A DNA stretch of 10,938 nucleotides from Choanephora cucurbitarum (GCA_025331435.1 JAIWNI010000333.1:1-10938); one strand, 5' to 3'; numbered from the stretch's first letter, positions 1-7,735 are shown. A program made the numbers and translations. The notes: a model not told the origin generated them from the letters alone.

Positions 1-3000
1 AACGTTGAGAACACAGACCATCCCGCAGAGTTTTGCGATAACTGTAGTCTTTTTGTTAAGCATAAGAAAGTACCTCGCCTCTCTCTTTCTAATGGGCTTA
101 AGCTCCCTGAGATTCCAGAAGAGATCAAACGTCTTAACAGAATTGAAGAGAGACTTGTTGCTGCTAGACATGTATTCCAATCAATTTATACTGTGCTTGG
201 AGTGCGTGGCCAGTATAAGAGTAAAGGTGCTATTGTAAACGTACCTGTTTCAGTCGATAAGACTGTTTCTTGTATTCCTAGACTCTTGAATGACACCAAC
301 ATTATCCAGGTTAAGTTGAAAAGAAGACTTGCACAAGAAAATAGTTATATGGCTGGCAATGTCAACATTTTCAATGTTTGGGCAGCAGCTCATGTTTTGA
401 AAGACAGTTATGCTTATAAAAAGCATAATGTTACAATCAGAAATTCAAATGAAACACTTCATGAATTGAATAACCCTGATTCGATTCAAAGTGTAATTGA
501 TGAGCTGAGTGAAGCGTTTGCTGAAATTGGCATTAGTGTCGATGCTGAAGGTGATATGGAAGAAGAGAGAGGAGACGAAATGAATCCTGGTGGTGTTGAG
601 ACATTGCTTAGTGGTACAGAAGAATCCACAATACCCATTCAAGTTGATACTGAAGGTTTGCATATTGCTCCTGCTGAAGGTTCTCGTCCATTGCGCCTTC
701 TGTTTGATAAAGATGTTGAATATCTTGCATTCCCTACTTTGTTTGGCGGTGCTATTATGGAACCAATATATGAGGACAAACCGATATCATATGCATCAAT
801 TGTCAAATCTTGGGCAAGAAATTATGATCGTCGAATGGTAAGAAGAAATGACTTCTTATTGTTCATGGATCGCAAGAGGCAACTGCTAAACTTAGCTAGC
901 CATGTGACGACTGTAATGCGAATGTCCAAAGCAAGAATTGACAATCCACTTTGTGCACATAATATTTTGGAGAATGATGGCTTGAACGATATATTGAAAA
1001 AGGATCAAGCATTTCAAGTGCTTCAGAAAGTAAGATCATCACCTGCCTATTGGAAGAAAGAAAGAGGCGATGTAATGGCCATGGTCAGACAGCTCGGCAT
1101 ACCAACACTGTTTGTTACTCTTTCAGCTGCTGAAGCTAAATGGCCAGAATTACTCGTAATTCTTAAGAAAGTAGTTGATAATGTGACTCTTACTGAAGAT
1201 GAAGCAAATGAGTTGAGCAACGAAGAAAAGGCAAGATTGATTCAATCCGACCCAATTACTTGTGCAAGATACTTCGATAGACGTATGCGTACTTTGAAGA
1301 ATACATGGAAAGCTCCATATGGACCATTTGGCGATCATGATATAAAGGATTATTATTATCGAATCGAGTTTCAACACCGTGGTTCACCACATGCGCATAT
1401 GCTACTTTGGTTAGAAAACGCACCAGAACTAGACCAAGGTGTCAATGATCCTTTTGGAAGAGGATTAAATCGCCAAAGTGTTGCCAAGTTCATTGATAGC
1501 ATGATGACATGTAATTTGGATGACGAAAGTAATGATGAAGCATTCAAGGAGTTGATTTTATCTAGACAAGTTCATCGGCACACTCGTTCTTGCTTCAAAT
1601 ACTGCAAAAATGACAAAACTAAATGCAGGTTTAACATCCCATTTTTTCCTATGGATGAGACATTGATCTTGGACCCCTTGAAAGAATGCGAACCTAAATA
1701 CAAGGAGTACGGAAAGAAGATAAGAAAGTATTTAGATGACAACTATGATACTTTGCCTGCCTCTGAGTTATCATTTGATCAATTCATTGCAATATTTGAA
1801 CTTAGCAAAGAAGACTATTTAATGTCAATCAGAACTACAATCAGTTCACCTAAGGTTTTCCTTAAGAGAAGAGTCAAGCAAACTCTTATCAACAATCACA
1901 ATTCCAAAATTCTTCGTATGCATAGAGCCAATATAGACATACAGTTCATTTTGGATCCTTATGCTTGTTGTGCCTATGTTGTTGAATATATCAACAAAAG
2001 TGACAAGGGTACATCAGAACATCTTCTCCAGGTTTTGGAACAAAGTGTAAACGAAAGCGCCTCATCAAGAAAAACGCTGCAAAACTTAGCTTCTGCATAT
2101 TATAACATCAGTGAGGTATCAGCACAAGAAGCAGCTTATAACATCTTGCAAATTAGCATGTGTGAATCCAGTGTTAAAACTGTTTTTATTGCTACGGGGC
2201 CACCTGAGTATCGTCGAAGAATTTTAAAATCCAAAGACGATCTAGAAATGTTAGACCGAGATTCAAAGGACATTTACAACAATGGAATGATTGAATACTT
2301 TGCAGCTAGACCCGAACAATTAGAAGAATTGAATTTAGCACAATTCGTTGCATACTACGAATATTCAAAAGTTGGTTCGAGATCAAACAGAACAACAGTG
2401 GCAGCTGATAATGAAGACAACATTGAAGAAGAGCCAGCAATAGATTTGGATGATATGGAAGAGGTACTGCCAGAAGAAATGAAATGGTTATCGCTCAAAG
2501 ATGGACTTGGTTTCATAAAGAAAAGAAAAGTACCAAAAGTATTGAGATACCATCTGCAGTCAGTAAGAACGAATCCTGATGTGTACTTCTACTCTTTGTT
2601 GATGTTGTACTTGCCATGGAGGAATGAAGAAGAAGAACTTGGTGGTATTGACTGTGCTGCAAAGTTTGAAGAAAACAGTGAAGCAATCATGCAAAATCGA
2701 GCTGAATTCTCAAAAATCGATGATGAGAGTATTGCTGAATTCATTGCTGAAGCCGAACAATTTGCTGCCCAAGCTAGAGAAAATGAAGAAGATAATAATG
2801 CAGATGATGAAGAAGAGCCTCCGGAAATGGTAAATCCATTCCAAGCCAGTGGCGGTCGTATTGATGGAATGGGACATCACGACAGCACTGATCCGATTGA
2901 AGATTATAGGATGTTTCTGTCACCAAATGAAACGCGGGTTGGAGGCGATGAGTTCGATCCAGAGAGACATGTGGCTGAAGAAGAAATAGAAGTTGAAGAA

Positions 3001-5283
3001 ACAGCAACTGCTTTTGCTGAGAGATACACAAGGCCAGACAAAGTCTCAGATGTTGAATTCCAACAAAGTCTTTCAAAGGTCAATCTAAAGCAAAGAGCTT
3101 TCCTGAATCATGTGATTGATCATGTACGTCATGATCGAAGCGATAGCGGAAAGCCAGAGGCATTGCAACTCTTTGTTACTGGTGGGGCAGGAACAGGAAA
3201 AAGCATGCTAATCAAAACGTTGTATCAAGCTCTTGTTAGATATTATGATGAAGACCCACATCGTGATTACAACTGTCCAACAGTTTTGTTGACAGCACCT
3301 ACAGGAAAGGCTGCATATAACATAAGTGGTCAAACCCTTCACTCTGCATTCCATTTACCTGTCAATCACACTGAGATTACCGAGCTTTCATCAGATGTAT
3401 CTCATTCAGTTGGTGTAGCATTAGCTGAGCTAAAAGTGGTCATCATTGATGAAATCAGTATGGTATCAAGCAGAGTTTTTTCATGGGTAGACAAAAGATT
3501 GAAAGACACATTCAATTCTGAGAAACCTTTTGGCGGTCTTCATGTGATTATATTTGGTGATTTCTTACAGCTTCCTCCAGTTATGGGATCGCCTATATAC
3601 GCTAGATCAACTCATACAAACGAGCTTTTACTTCTTTCACTAAGAGTTCAAGCCCTTTGGAGTTCTTTCAAAGTATTTAGACTTATAGAAATCATGCGAC
3701 AGAGGGACGATGCCTTGTTCGCTACTGCACTCAACAACATGGCCATGGGAGTAATGACAAGTGATGATATTAGGATCTTTACTGAGAGAACATTTCCAGT
3801 GTTACCGCCAGATCAGAATTCAAGAGAGAATAAGTTAGTTCAGCTATACTCAACAAACAATGCAGTTTCTGCTTGTAATGAGGCTGTTCTAGCAACTCTA
3901 AACACCGAGGCTTTCGAATCAGTGTGCTTTGATAGAGTGGTTGGAAGTGGCAGTAGCAATTTAGCAAGGCAAAGCTTGTTGACCTTTATGCGTAACTCAG
4001 ACATACCAGCTCACAAGACTATGGGCTTAAGCAAGGTTCTGACTTTAAAGATCGATGCTCGTTACATGATAACCAACAACATTGATACCAGCGATGGCCT
4101 TGTCAATGGCACAACTGGTACTCTCAAAAAGATAATGTACGGCTTTTATAAGCCTCGTGGTCAGAGAGAACAAATCTGTAAAGCAATTCGGATTTGGTTG
4201 TTGTTGGATGAAGAAAGAAGTGGAAAGAATAGACGGGCACAAAACGAACACCTCTACAATGCAGACAGATCTATTGATCCATCATGGACTTCAATTGATC
4301 CTGTAACATTAGTTGTAAAAAGACGTATGAACAGTCCACTTTCTGTCAAAAGGACACAGTTCCCTGTCGTTGTATCCGAAGCTATGACAATCCACAAGAG
4401 TCAAGGATCAACGTATCAAAATGTAGCTGTCAACCTTGAGGGGAGATCTTTAAGCCGGTCTTTGTTGTATGTAGCCTGTTCCCGTGCTACTTCAGCTTCT
4501 GGACTTTATCTTGTTGGTAGCCAATTTAGAGCACCAAAACCTCCAAAAACTACAGATCTCATTGCAATGGAGCTTCAAAGACAATCCACAGTCGTATTGA
4601 CCACCAAGTTTGATGCTTTGTATACAAGAAGTAGTGGTTTCAATTACCAACTAATGTTTCATAACATTCAAAGTTTAAATGCACACTTGAATCAAATCAT
4701 CAATGATCAAGCATACCTTGTATCTGATTTCCTTTTGTTTGCTGAAACTTGGACTACAGGACATCAGACTTTTACTATACCTGGTTTTGTTCAAGCTGCA
4801 AGAGTGAATGTATTAGGTGAAACACCTAGGGCCAATGGCAGCATCTGTTGGGTGAAATCTTCTCTTCTCGAAAAATATCCTTTGACTCAGAAAATTGAAG
4901 AATTGGTTATAGATGATGCAGGTCACAAGATGGCAATATCAGCCTTCATTCTAAATGATGTGCTAATTGCATCCATTTACCGCTCACCTAGATTTAGCCA
5001 AAGAAAAGCATTAGACGAAATTGAAAAGCTACTAACTGTAAGCTCAAATCGCAAAATAATTGCTGGTGATTTCAACTCTCATTTCGATGATGAACAAAAC
5101 CCTTTCGCTGGCTTATTTAATCGTTACGGATTAACACATAATATGAAGAGCACTATAAACAGTACCACCAAATATCAGTCATTCATTGATAACATTTTTA
5201 CAGATATATCCAGTCATGTCAATGGTAGATATATCTCATTTACTAGCTACCATGATCCTTTGTTTATGCAATTTGATATGTAA
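1..5283 (+). CDS. Helentron-type Helitron replicase (Rep-PIF1 helicase-EEP endonuclease), 5'-partial
   Basis: This is a rolling-circle transposase that nicks and rejoins DNA with its Rep domain and unwinds it with its helicase, in the nucleus. The frame has no stop from base 1, so the start lies outside the window; the GTG at 193 is an internal valine. Residues are counted from codon 1. A DUF6570-like region with C12-x2-C15 and an NVP/IPR/KRR pattern spans about 12-105, followed by the Helitron-like N domain. The HUH motif is H464-A-H466. A Cys/His cluster is H525, H527, C531, C535, C542. The tyrosine pair is Y659 and Y663, spaced YxxxY as in active Helitrons. The linker is acidic (about 800-1010). 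The PIF1 helicase shows Walker A at 1061-1068 (K1067), D1150-E1151, GDFLQLPP at 1186-1193, HKSQG at 1465-1469 and YVACSRAT at 1490-1497. The EEP nuclease shows N1555, E1582, GDFN at 1689-1692, D1730 and H1751-D1752. The 1,760 residues present carry no frameshift and no intron. The Rep-helicase-EEP order fits Helentron/Helitron2 rather than canonical Helitron1. Confidence 0.95.
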   Translation, partial: NVENTDHPAEFCDNCSLFVKHKKVPRLSLSNGLKLPEIPEEIKRLNRIEERLVAARHVFQSIYTVLGVRGQYKSKGAIVNVPVSVDKTVSCIPRLLNDTNIIQVKLKRRLAQENSYMAGNVNIFNVWAAAHVLKDSYAYKKHNVTIRNSNETLHELNNPDSIQSVIDELSEAFAEIGISVDAEGDMEEERGDEMNPGGVETLLSGTEESTIPIQVDTEGLHIAPAEGSRPLRLLFDKDVEYLAFPTLFGGAIMEPIYEDKPISYASIVKSWARNYDRRMVRRNDFLLFMDRKRQLLNLASHVTTVMRMSKARIDNPLCAHNILENDGLNDILKKDQAFQVLQKVRSSPAYWKKERGDVMAMVRQLGIPTLFVTLSAAEAKWPELLVILKKVVDNVTLTEDEANELSNEEKARLIQSDPITCARYFDRRMRTLKNTWKAPYGPFGDHDIKDYYYRIEFQHRGSPHAHMLLWLENAPELDQGVNDPFGRGLNRQSVAKFIDSMMTCNLDDESNDEAFKELILSRQVHRHTRSCFKYCKNDKTKCRFNIPFFPMDETLILDPLKECEPKYKEYGKKIRKYLDDNYDTLPASELSFDQFIAIFELSKEDYLMSIRTTISSPKVFLKRRVKQTLINNHNSKILRMHRANIDIQFILDPYACCAYVVEYINKSDKGTSEHLLQVLEQSVNESASSRKTLQNLASAYYNISEVSAQEAAYNILQISMCESSVKTVFIATGPPEYRRRILKSKDDLEMLDRDSKDIYNNGMIEYFAARPEQLEELNLAQFVAYYEYSKVGSRSNRTTVAADNEDNIEEEPAIDLDDMEEVLPEEMKWLSLKDGLGFIKKRKVPKVLRYHLQSVRTNPDVYFYSLLMLYLPWRNEEEELGGIDCAAKFEENSEAIMQNRAEFSKIDDESIAEFIAEAEQFAAQARENEEDNNADDEEEPPEMVNPFQASGGRIDGMGHHDSTDPIEDYRMFLSPNETRVGGDEFDPERHVAEEEIEVEETATAFAERYTRPDKVSDVEFQQSLSKVNLKQRAFLNHVIDHVRHDRSDSGKPEALQLFVTGGAGTGKSMLIKTLYQALVRYYDEDPHRDYNCPTVLLTAPTGKAAYNISGQTLHSAFHLPVNHTEITELSSDVSHSVGVALAELKVVIIDEISMVSSRVFSWVDKRLKDTFNSEKPFGGLHVIIFGDFLQLPPVMGSPIYARSTHTNELLLLSLRVQALWSSFKVFRLIEIMRQRDDALFATALNNMAMGVMTSDDIRIFTERTFPVLPPDQNSRENKLVQLYSTNNAVSACNEAVLATLNTEAFESVCFDRVVGSGSSNLARQSLLTFMRNSDIPAHKTMGLSKVLTLKIDARYMITNNIDTSDGLVNGTTGTLKKIMYGFYKPRGQREQICKAIRIWLLLDEERSGKNRRAQNEHLYNADRSIDPSWTSIDPVTLVVKRRMNSPLSVKRTQFPVVVSEAMTIHKSQGSTYQNVAVNLEGRSLSRSLLYVACSRATSASGLYLVGSQFRAPKPPKTTDLIAMELQRQSTVVLTTKFDALYTRSSGFNYQLMFHNIQSLNAHLNQIINDQAYLVSDFLLFAETWTTGHQTFTIPGFVQAARVNVLGETPRANGSICWVKSSLLEKYPLTQKIEELVIDDAGHKMAISAFILNDVLIASIYRSPRFSQRKALDEIEKLLTVSSNRKIIAGDFNSHFDDEQNPFAGLFNRYGLTHNMKSTINSTTKYQSFIDNIFTDISSHVNGRYISFTSYHDPLFMQFDM

Positions 5284-5293
5284 ATCTATATAA

Positions 5294-5299
5294 AATAAA
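5294..5299 (+). terminator. AATAAA polyadenylation signal candidate
   Basis: An exact AATAAA lies 11 bases after the TAA stop of the Helitron replicase. Its position suits a very short 3' untranslated region. It sits in A-rich sequence, so a chance match is possible. Confidence 0.45.
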
Positions 5300-5318
5300 A
5301 TCCAAAGATACAAAAAAA

Positions 5319-5342
5319 AGCAGTCAAAAAAGCAGTCAAAAA
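5319..5342 (+). repeat. 12-bp tandem duplication (AGCAGTCAAAAA x2)
   Basis: Two exact, directly adjacent copies of AGCAGTCAAAAA occupy 5319-5330 and 5331-5342. They lie 35 bases after the Helitron replicase stop and just upstream of a second 12-bp tandem pair. Subterminal short tandem repeats are known in Helentron-related elements, so these may belong to the 3' end of the transposon. Replication slippage in A-rich DNA is the alternative. Confidence 0.85.
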
Positions 5343-5348
5343 CGAGAA

Positions 5349-5372
5349 ATGAGAGGGAAAATGAGAGGGAAA
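5349..5372 (+). repeat. 12-bp tandem duplication (ATGAGAGGGAAA x2)
   Basis: Two exact copies of ATGAGAGGGAAA lie head to tail, separated by six bases from the preceding 12-bp pair. A partial third unit (ATG-AG-AAAGGGA-like) follows. The sequence differs from the first pair, so these are two independent duplications with the same period. Confidence 0.85.
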
Positions 5373-5386
5373 ATGTAGAAAGGGAT

Positions 5387-5400
5387 ATTATATATATAAT
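5387..5400. repeat. 14-bp AT palindrome
   Basis: ATTATATATATAAT reads identically on both strands. It separates the 12-bp tandem duplications from the long inverted repeat. Such AT tracts are common in fungal intergenic DNA and are frequent insertion targets; no function is shown. Confidence 0.6.
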
Positions 5401-5406
5401 TTGTTT

Positions 5407-5537
5407 TTACTTTTCATTTTTTGTCACAACATTTAAGTCACCGAAATTTGTCCCATCTCTTGCCCCTTTAGGAAGGTGTTTTTGGGACAAATTTCGGTGA
5501 CTTAAATGTTGTGACAGATTTTGAAAAACGAAAGTAA
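5407..5537. mobile_element. Foldback/MITE-like element with perfect 34-bp inverted arms
   Basis: The left arm at 5422-5455 (starting TGTCACAACA, ending TTTGTCCCA) is the exact reverse complement of 5483-5516, with a 27-nt loop between them. An imperfect outer extension adds about 14 bp: TTACTTTTCATTTTT at 5407-5421 against AAAAACGAAAGTAA at 5524-5537. It encodes nothing. A perfect arm pair of this length cannot be chance. It could be a small nonautonomous foldback or MITE derived from a terminal-inverted-repeat transposon, or an unusually large structure at the 3' end of the neighbouring Helentron. I could not identify a convincing target-site duplication. If transcribed, it would form a long RNA hairpin. 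Confidence 0.75.
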
Positions 5538-5567
5538 TAGGGCTTCTCCTACTGAGAAAACGCCCTA
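5538..5567. repeat. Stem-loop, candidate Helentron 3'-terminal hairpin
   Basis: TAGGGC at 5538-5543 pairs with GCCCTA at 5562-5567. Inside this, TTCTC at 5544-5548 pairs with GAGAA at 5554-5558 around the loop CTACT, leaving a 3-nt bulge (AAC) on the right side. The eleven base pairs with a five-base loop resemble in size the hairpins found near the 3' ends of Helitrons, which act as terminators of rolling-circle transfer. It starts directly where the large inverted repeat ends. Assignment as the element terminus is inference. Confidence 0.5.
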
Positions 5568-5579
5568 AAAGCAAAAGAA

Positions 5580-5865
5580 GCAAAGTTCAAAACAATAGAT
5601 CTATGGATAAGGCCACTGATCTACAACTCATTAAACTCAATGATTGAAATCTATCCTTGCGACTATTTCTTGAGACAATTAGTGACAATATAAATATGAT
5701 GCTAAATCATATACATACGGTCTTTTGTTTGCAGAGCTTGATGAAGAAGGGCTTTCTTCAAATGCTTCAGGAGTCAAGGTGGCTGGTAATAGCATTCGCG
5801 GACGTTTTTGTGCTTGCACCTCTTGAATCCTTTGCATATCCAACTAAAGCCAACTATCAATACAT
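5580..5865 (+). other. No supported gene; short plus-strand coding remnants
   Basis: This stretch of about 290 bases between the hairpins and the minus-strand gene contains two overlapping short frames. The frame at 5686-5823 (46 codons, ending in TGA at 5824-5826) reads as an ordinary protein fragment, with a charged DEEG segment and a CxC near its end. A different frame gives 71 codons ending at 5872. Neither has a credible start or a family I recognise. A TTTGCAG acceptor-like site at about 5729-5735 would fall inside them. They may be leftovers of a disrupted gene. Confidence 0.25.
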
Positions 5866-5882
5866 GCATTAAATTTTAATGC
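5866..5882. terminator. Inverted ATTAAA pair, candidate bidirectional poly(A) signal
   Basis: GCATTAAA and its reverse complement TTTAATGC flank a single T. The arrangement places ATTAAA on the plus strand at 5868-5873 and on the minus strand at 5880-5875, six bases after the stop codon of the minus-strand gene. Symmetric placement suits 3' ends of transcripts from both sides, but the AT content makes this weak. Confidence 0.35.
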
Positions 5883-5885
5883 TCT

Positions 5886-6598
5886 TCAAATCGATACCTT
5901 TCTTTTCTTTAATTGCTGCCACTTATAATAGAAATACTCAAGAAGCGTATCCTCAAGCCAAAAGTTGGTACAACGACCCGTAGGTATGCCATTCATAGTT
6001 GCCATGGTCCGAAGAGATGTAAGAGCATCGTGTTTGATGCGATGATCAATATTACCATAAGCTTGTAAAGCCCAATCAGGGTTTTCTGCTTCTAAATGAT
6101 GAACAATTTTTCTACAGCAACTGCTGCCAGCCCTTGGATAAACTTTTTTTTGCAAATTAAGAAGAGCTTCCTTACTTAACTTAACAGAAGTTAAGTCAAA
6201 AAGTTGGACAGTTACTTGGTTTTGAAGCCATTCTTGAAGAAAAAACTTCAATCTTCTAGCGTACAGCTTGTCAGTATCGTCTAAATCTTCTGGTGCCGGC
6301 TTAGATATACTGGGGCCAGAAGAGACGGTGACATTGTGTCGAAGAGCTGGCAACTCAGTTGGCTGTTGAGCATTGATTACAAAAGATACTCAAACAATAA
6401 GCCTGAAGGAATAAACGAACCAACTGAAGGGTTACCCGGAATAATTTTTGCCAACTTAATTTGGCATTCCAAAATTGTTTGTATCAACAATTCGACATCA
6501 CTTTGCAACCGAATGCTGGCTCTACAAAGTTCAATGACATTGTCGGCAATTTGACCGCAACAAGTGCTAATTTTTTTGAGTTCTTTAGAGATAGCCAT
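5886..6598 (-). CDS. Unidentified small protein, probably two exons (about 207 aa)
   Basis: I do not recognise this family. The proposed ATG is at 6598, in the context AGCC before ATT on the plus strand, giving an N-terminus starting MAISKELKKI. The longer frame up to 6712 lacks a better start. The first part (to about 6436) looks like a helical, Cys-rich segment. The second part (6346-5886) is well-formed, basic and helical, with a CCRK motif, a WLQNQ segment and a lysine-rich end (KWQQLKKRKVSI). The two frames overlap out of register near 6366-6380. A phase-1 intron from 6435 to 6347 (89 nt, GTAACC donor, TTGCCAG acceptor) joins them cleanly into 208 codons; a single-base frameshift is the alternative. 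The position between two transposons suggests a lineage-specific or transposon-associated gene. A nuclear or DNA-binding role is only a guess from the charge. Confidence 0.6.
6347..6435 (-). other. Candidate 89-nt intron in the unidentified minus-strand gene
   Basis: On the minus strand the donor is CCGG|GTAACC and the acceptor TTGCCAG|CTC, both leaving phase 1, so the exons join without changing frame. The interval contains stops in the upstream frame and holds a CTCAAC branch-site candidate. The donor is not the strongest fungal consensus, so an indel remains possible. Confidence 0.4.
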
Positions 6599-6666
6599 TA
6601 TAGGTATGTTGTATTTTTGATTTTCAAATGAAAGAACAAAGAGCAAATTCAAGAGATGATATATCC

Positions 6667-6675
6667 TATATATAT
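6667..6675 (-). promoter_or_regulatory. TATA-like element upstream of the minus-strand gene
   Basis: An alternating TATATATAT tract lies about 70 bases upstream of the proposed ATG at 6598. Spacing is reasonable for a fungal TATA box. The tract is simple AT sequence, so support is weak. Confidence 0.3.
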
Positions 6676-6712
6676 GGATTACTTTATTAACATAAGGTAT
6701 ACCTGATAACAA

Positions 6713-7490
6713 ATGAATCTTTATTTCTCATTCTTTGACTGAATTGATTAAAATATACAAATTTAAGAAGAAAAGATTAACAGAAGCTCATTCTGCTTGC
6801 ATCTTAAGAAACACGCATAGGATAGTACTTAAGACAACATGGATAGTATAGTTAGCGAATCAAAGACAACAGCATCTATATTGCCTCGTTGTAGTTTCTC
6901 TTTTCCATAGAAACGATTTGATGTTTAAAAAAGGAATCCCCCTAAATCCTAATCCCTCTTTTTCAACAATCTCAGGTAGAATTAAAGAGCAAATTAACTT
7001 TTAGAATATCACATCCGATGACGAAAGCATATCGTATTCTGCTTCTTAAATAAATAAATTGATGAATGTGCTTTGTACAAATACCATGACACTCAAAACT
7101 ATAAACGCAAAAAGAACTTTCTTTTTAAACATCTAGGATAGAAAGCATCTTCGTGCAATGATAATTTAGTCTGAAGTCTTGGTTTTTAAATTAAAATCGT
7201 AAGGTTTCATCTTTGTTGCTAATATTGAAAGCAAAGCAAGCATCTCGTTTACATGCAGGTTTTGTACGTTAGCATTCTCCAACCCCAATCTAAAAGTGAT
7301 CAATTAAATTTTACAAGCTCATTGAACTCTCTTATTCCTAAAAAGGTAAGAGAAGAAGGGGAATGTGGTTGAGCATTATTATGAAGAAGGTGAAGAATGA
7401 ATTGTCAGCTTAACCCATTTGCTTTTACTGAAGATTTTGGCGACAGTAATTATAACAGCAACTAACAACACTTTTTTAATCAACATTTCT
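6713..7490. other. Intergenic stretch without supported genes
   Basis: This stretch of about 780 bases is AT-rich and shows no coding frame with protein-like composition, no tRNA-like fold, and no terminal repeats that I could recognise. A frame at 7419-7634 is rich in Leu, Ile and Phe from AT-rich codons and overlaps the start of the transposase; I do not regard it as a gene. The missing left terminus of the Tnp2 transposon could lie here but was not visible. Confidence 0.5.
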
Positions 7491-7495
7491 GCTAG

Positions 7496-7510
7496 TATAA
7501 ATAAAATATA
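7496..7510 (+). promoter_or_regulatory. TATA box candidate for the Tnp2-like transposase
   Basis: TATAAATAAAATATA lies about 103-117 bases before the ATG at 7613. It matches the TATAAA core well and sits at a typical distance upstream of a fungal start codon. It is the best promoter element seen upstream of the degraded transposase. Confidence 0.4.
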
Positions 7511-7612
7511 CGGAAGTTTTTTTGATACCTTTCGTTTTATTATAAACTTTGATTCCAAAACTCTACTCTTGTTAACCTACTTTTACTTACTTATCCCATA
7601 CACAATATCAAT

Positions 7613-7735
7613 ATGCCCTTGTTCACCTGTATGATCTGTTCTTCTGTATTCGCAACTCAAAGAGAGTTGACAGCACACGCATACAACTGTGCAGTTAGAT
7701 TCGCTCATAAATATTATCATCAACGGGATACATAA
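7613..7735 (+). CDS. C2HC zinc-finger N-terminal fragment of the Tnp2-like transposase
   Basis: Forty codons from an ATG end in TAA at 7733-7735. The finger is C6-x2-C9-x12-H22-x3-C26 with the hydrophobic positions of a C2H2 fold (F13, L19) and a terminal Cys in place of the second His. Such single fingers stand at the N-terminus of many fungal transposases, where they probably bind transposon ends. The frame stays aligned past the TAA into an acidic Ser-rich stretch from 7736 to 7861, so the TAA looks like a nonsense mutation; a lost intron boundary is the alternative. Confidence 0.6.
   Translation: MPLFTCMICSSVFATQRELTAHAYNCAVRFAHKYYHQRDT

Noticed and set aside
193..195. GTG at 193 as start codon of the Helitron replicase
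   Set aside because: The same frame is open to base 1 and reads as conserved-looking protein upstream, and nuclear genes rarely start with GTG. It is an internal valine.
5..238. 77-codon plus-strand frame at the left edge
   Set aside because: It overlaps the replicase frame out of phase and lacks a protein-like composition, so it is a shadow.
2774..3076. 100-codon minus-strand frame inside the replicase
   Set aside because: It lies antisense to the acidic linker, where repeated GAA/GAT codons produce a long open antisense frame rich in Leu, Gln and His.
1..5283. Host PIF1 helicase gene
   Set aside because: The HUH nuclease with paired tyrosines and the fused EEP domain identify a transposon replicase rather than a cellular PIF1.
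5284..5580. CRISPR-like array from the repeats after the replicase
   Set aside because: The repeats are tandem without spacers, differ from each other and sit in fungal-type DNA.
7419..7634. Hydrophobic 71-codon frame upstream of the transposase
   Set aside because: Its Leu/Ile/Phe-rich composition follows from AT-rich DNA, and it contains the TATA candidate and overlaps the C2HC finger start in another frame.
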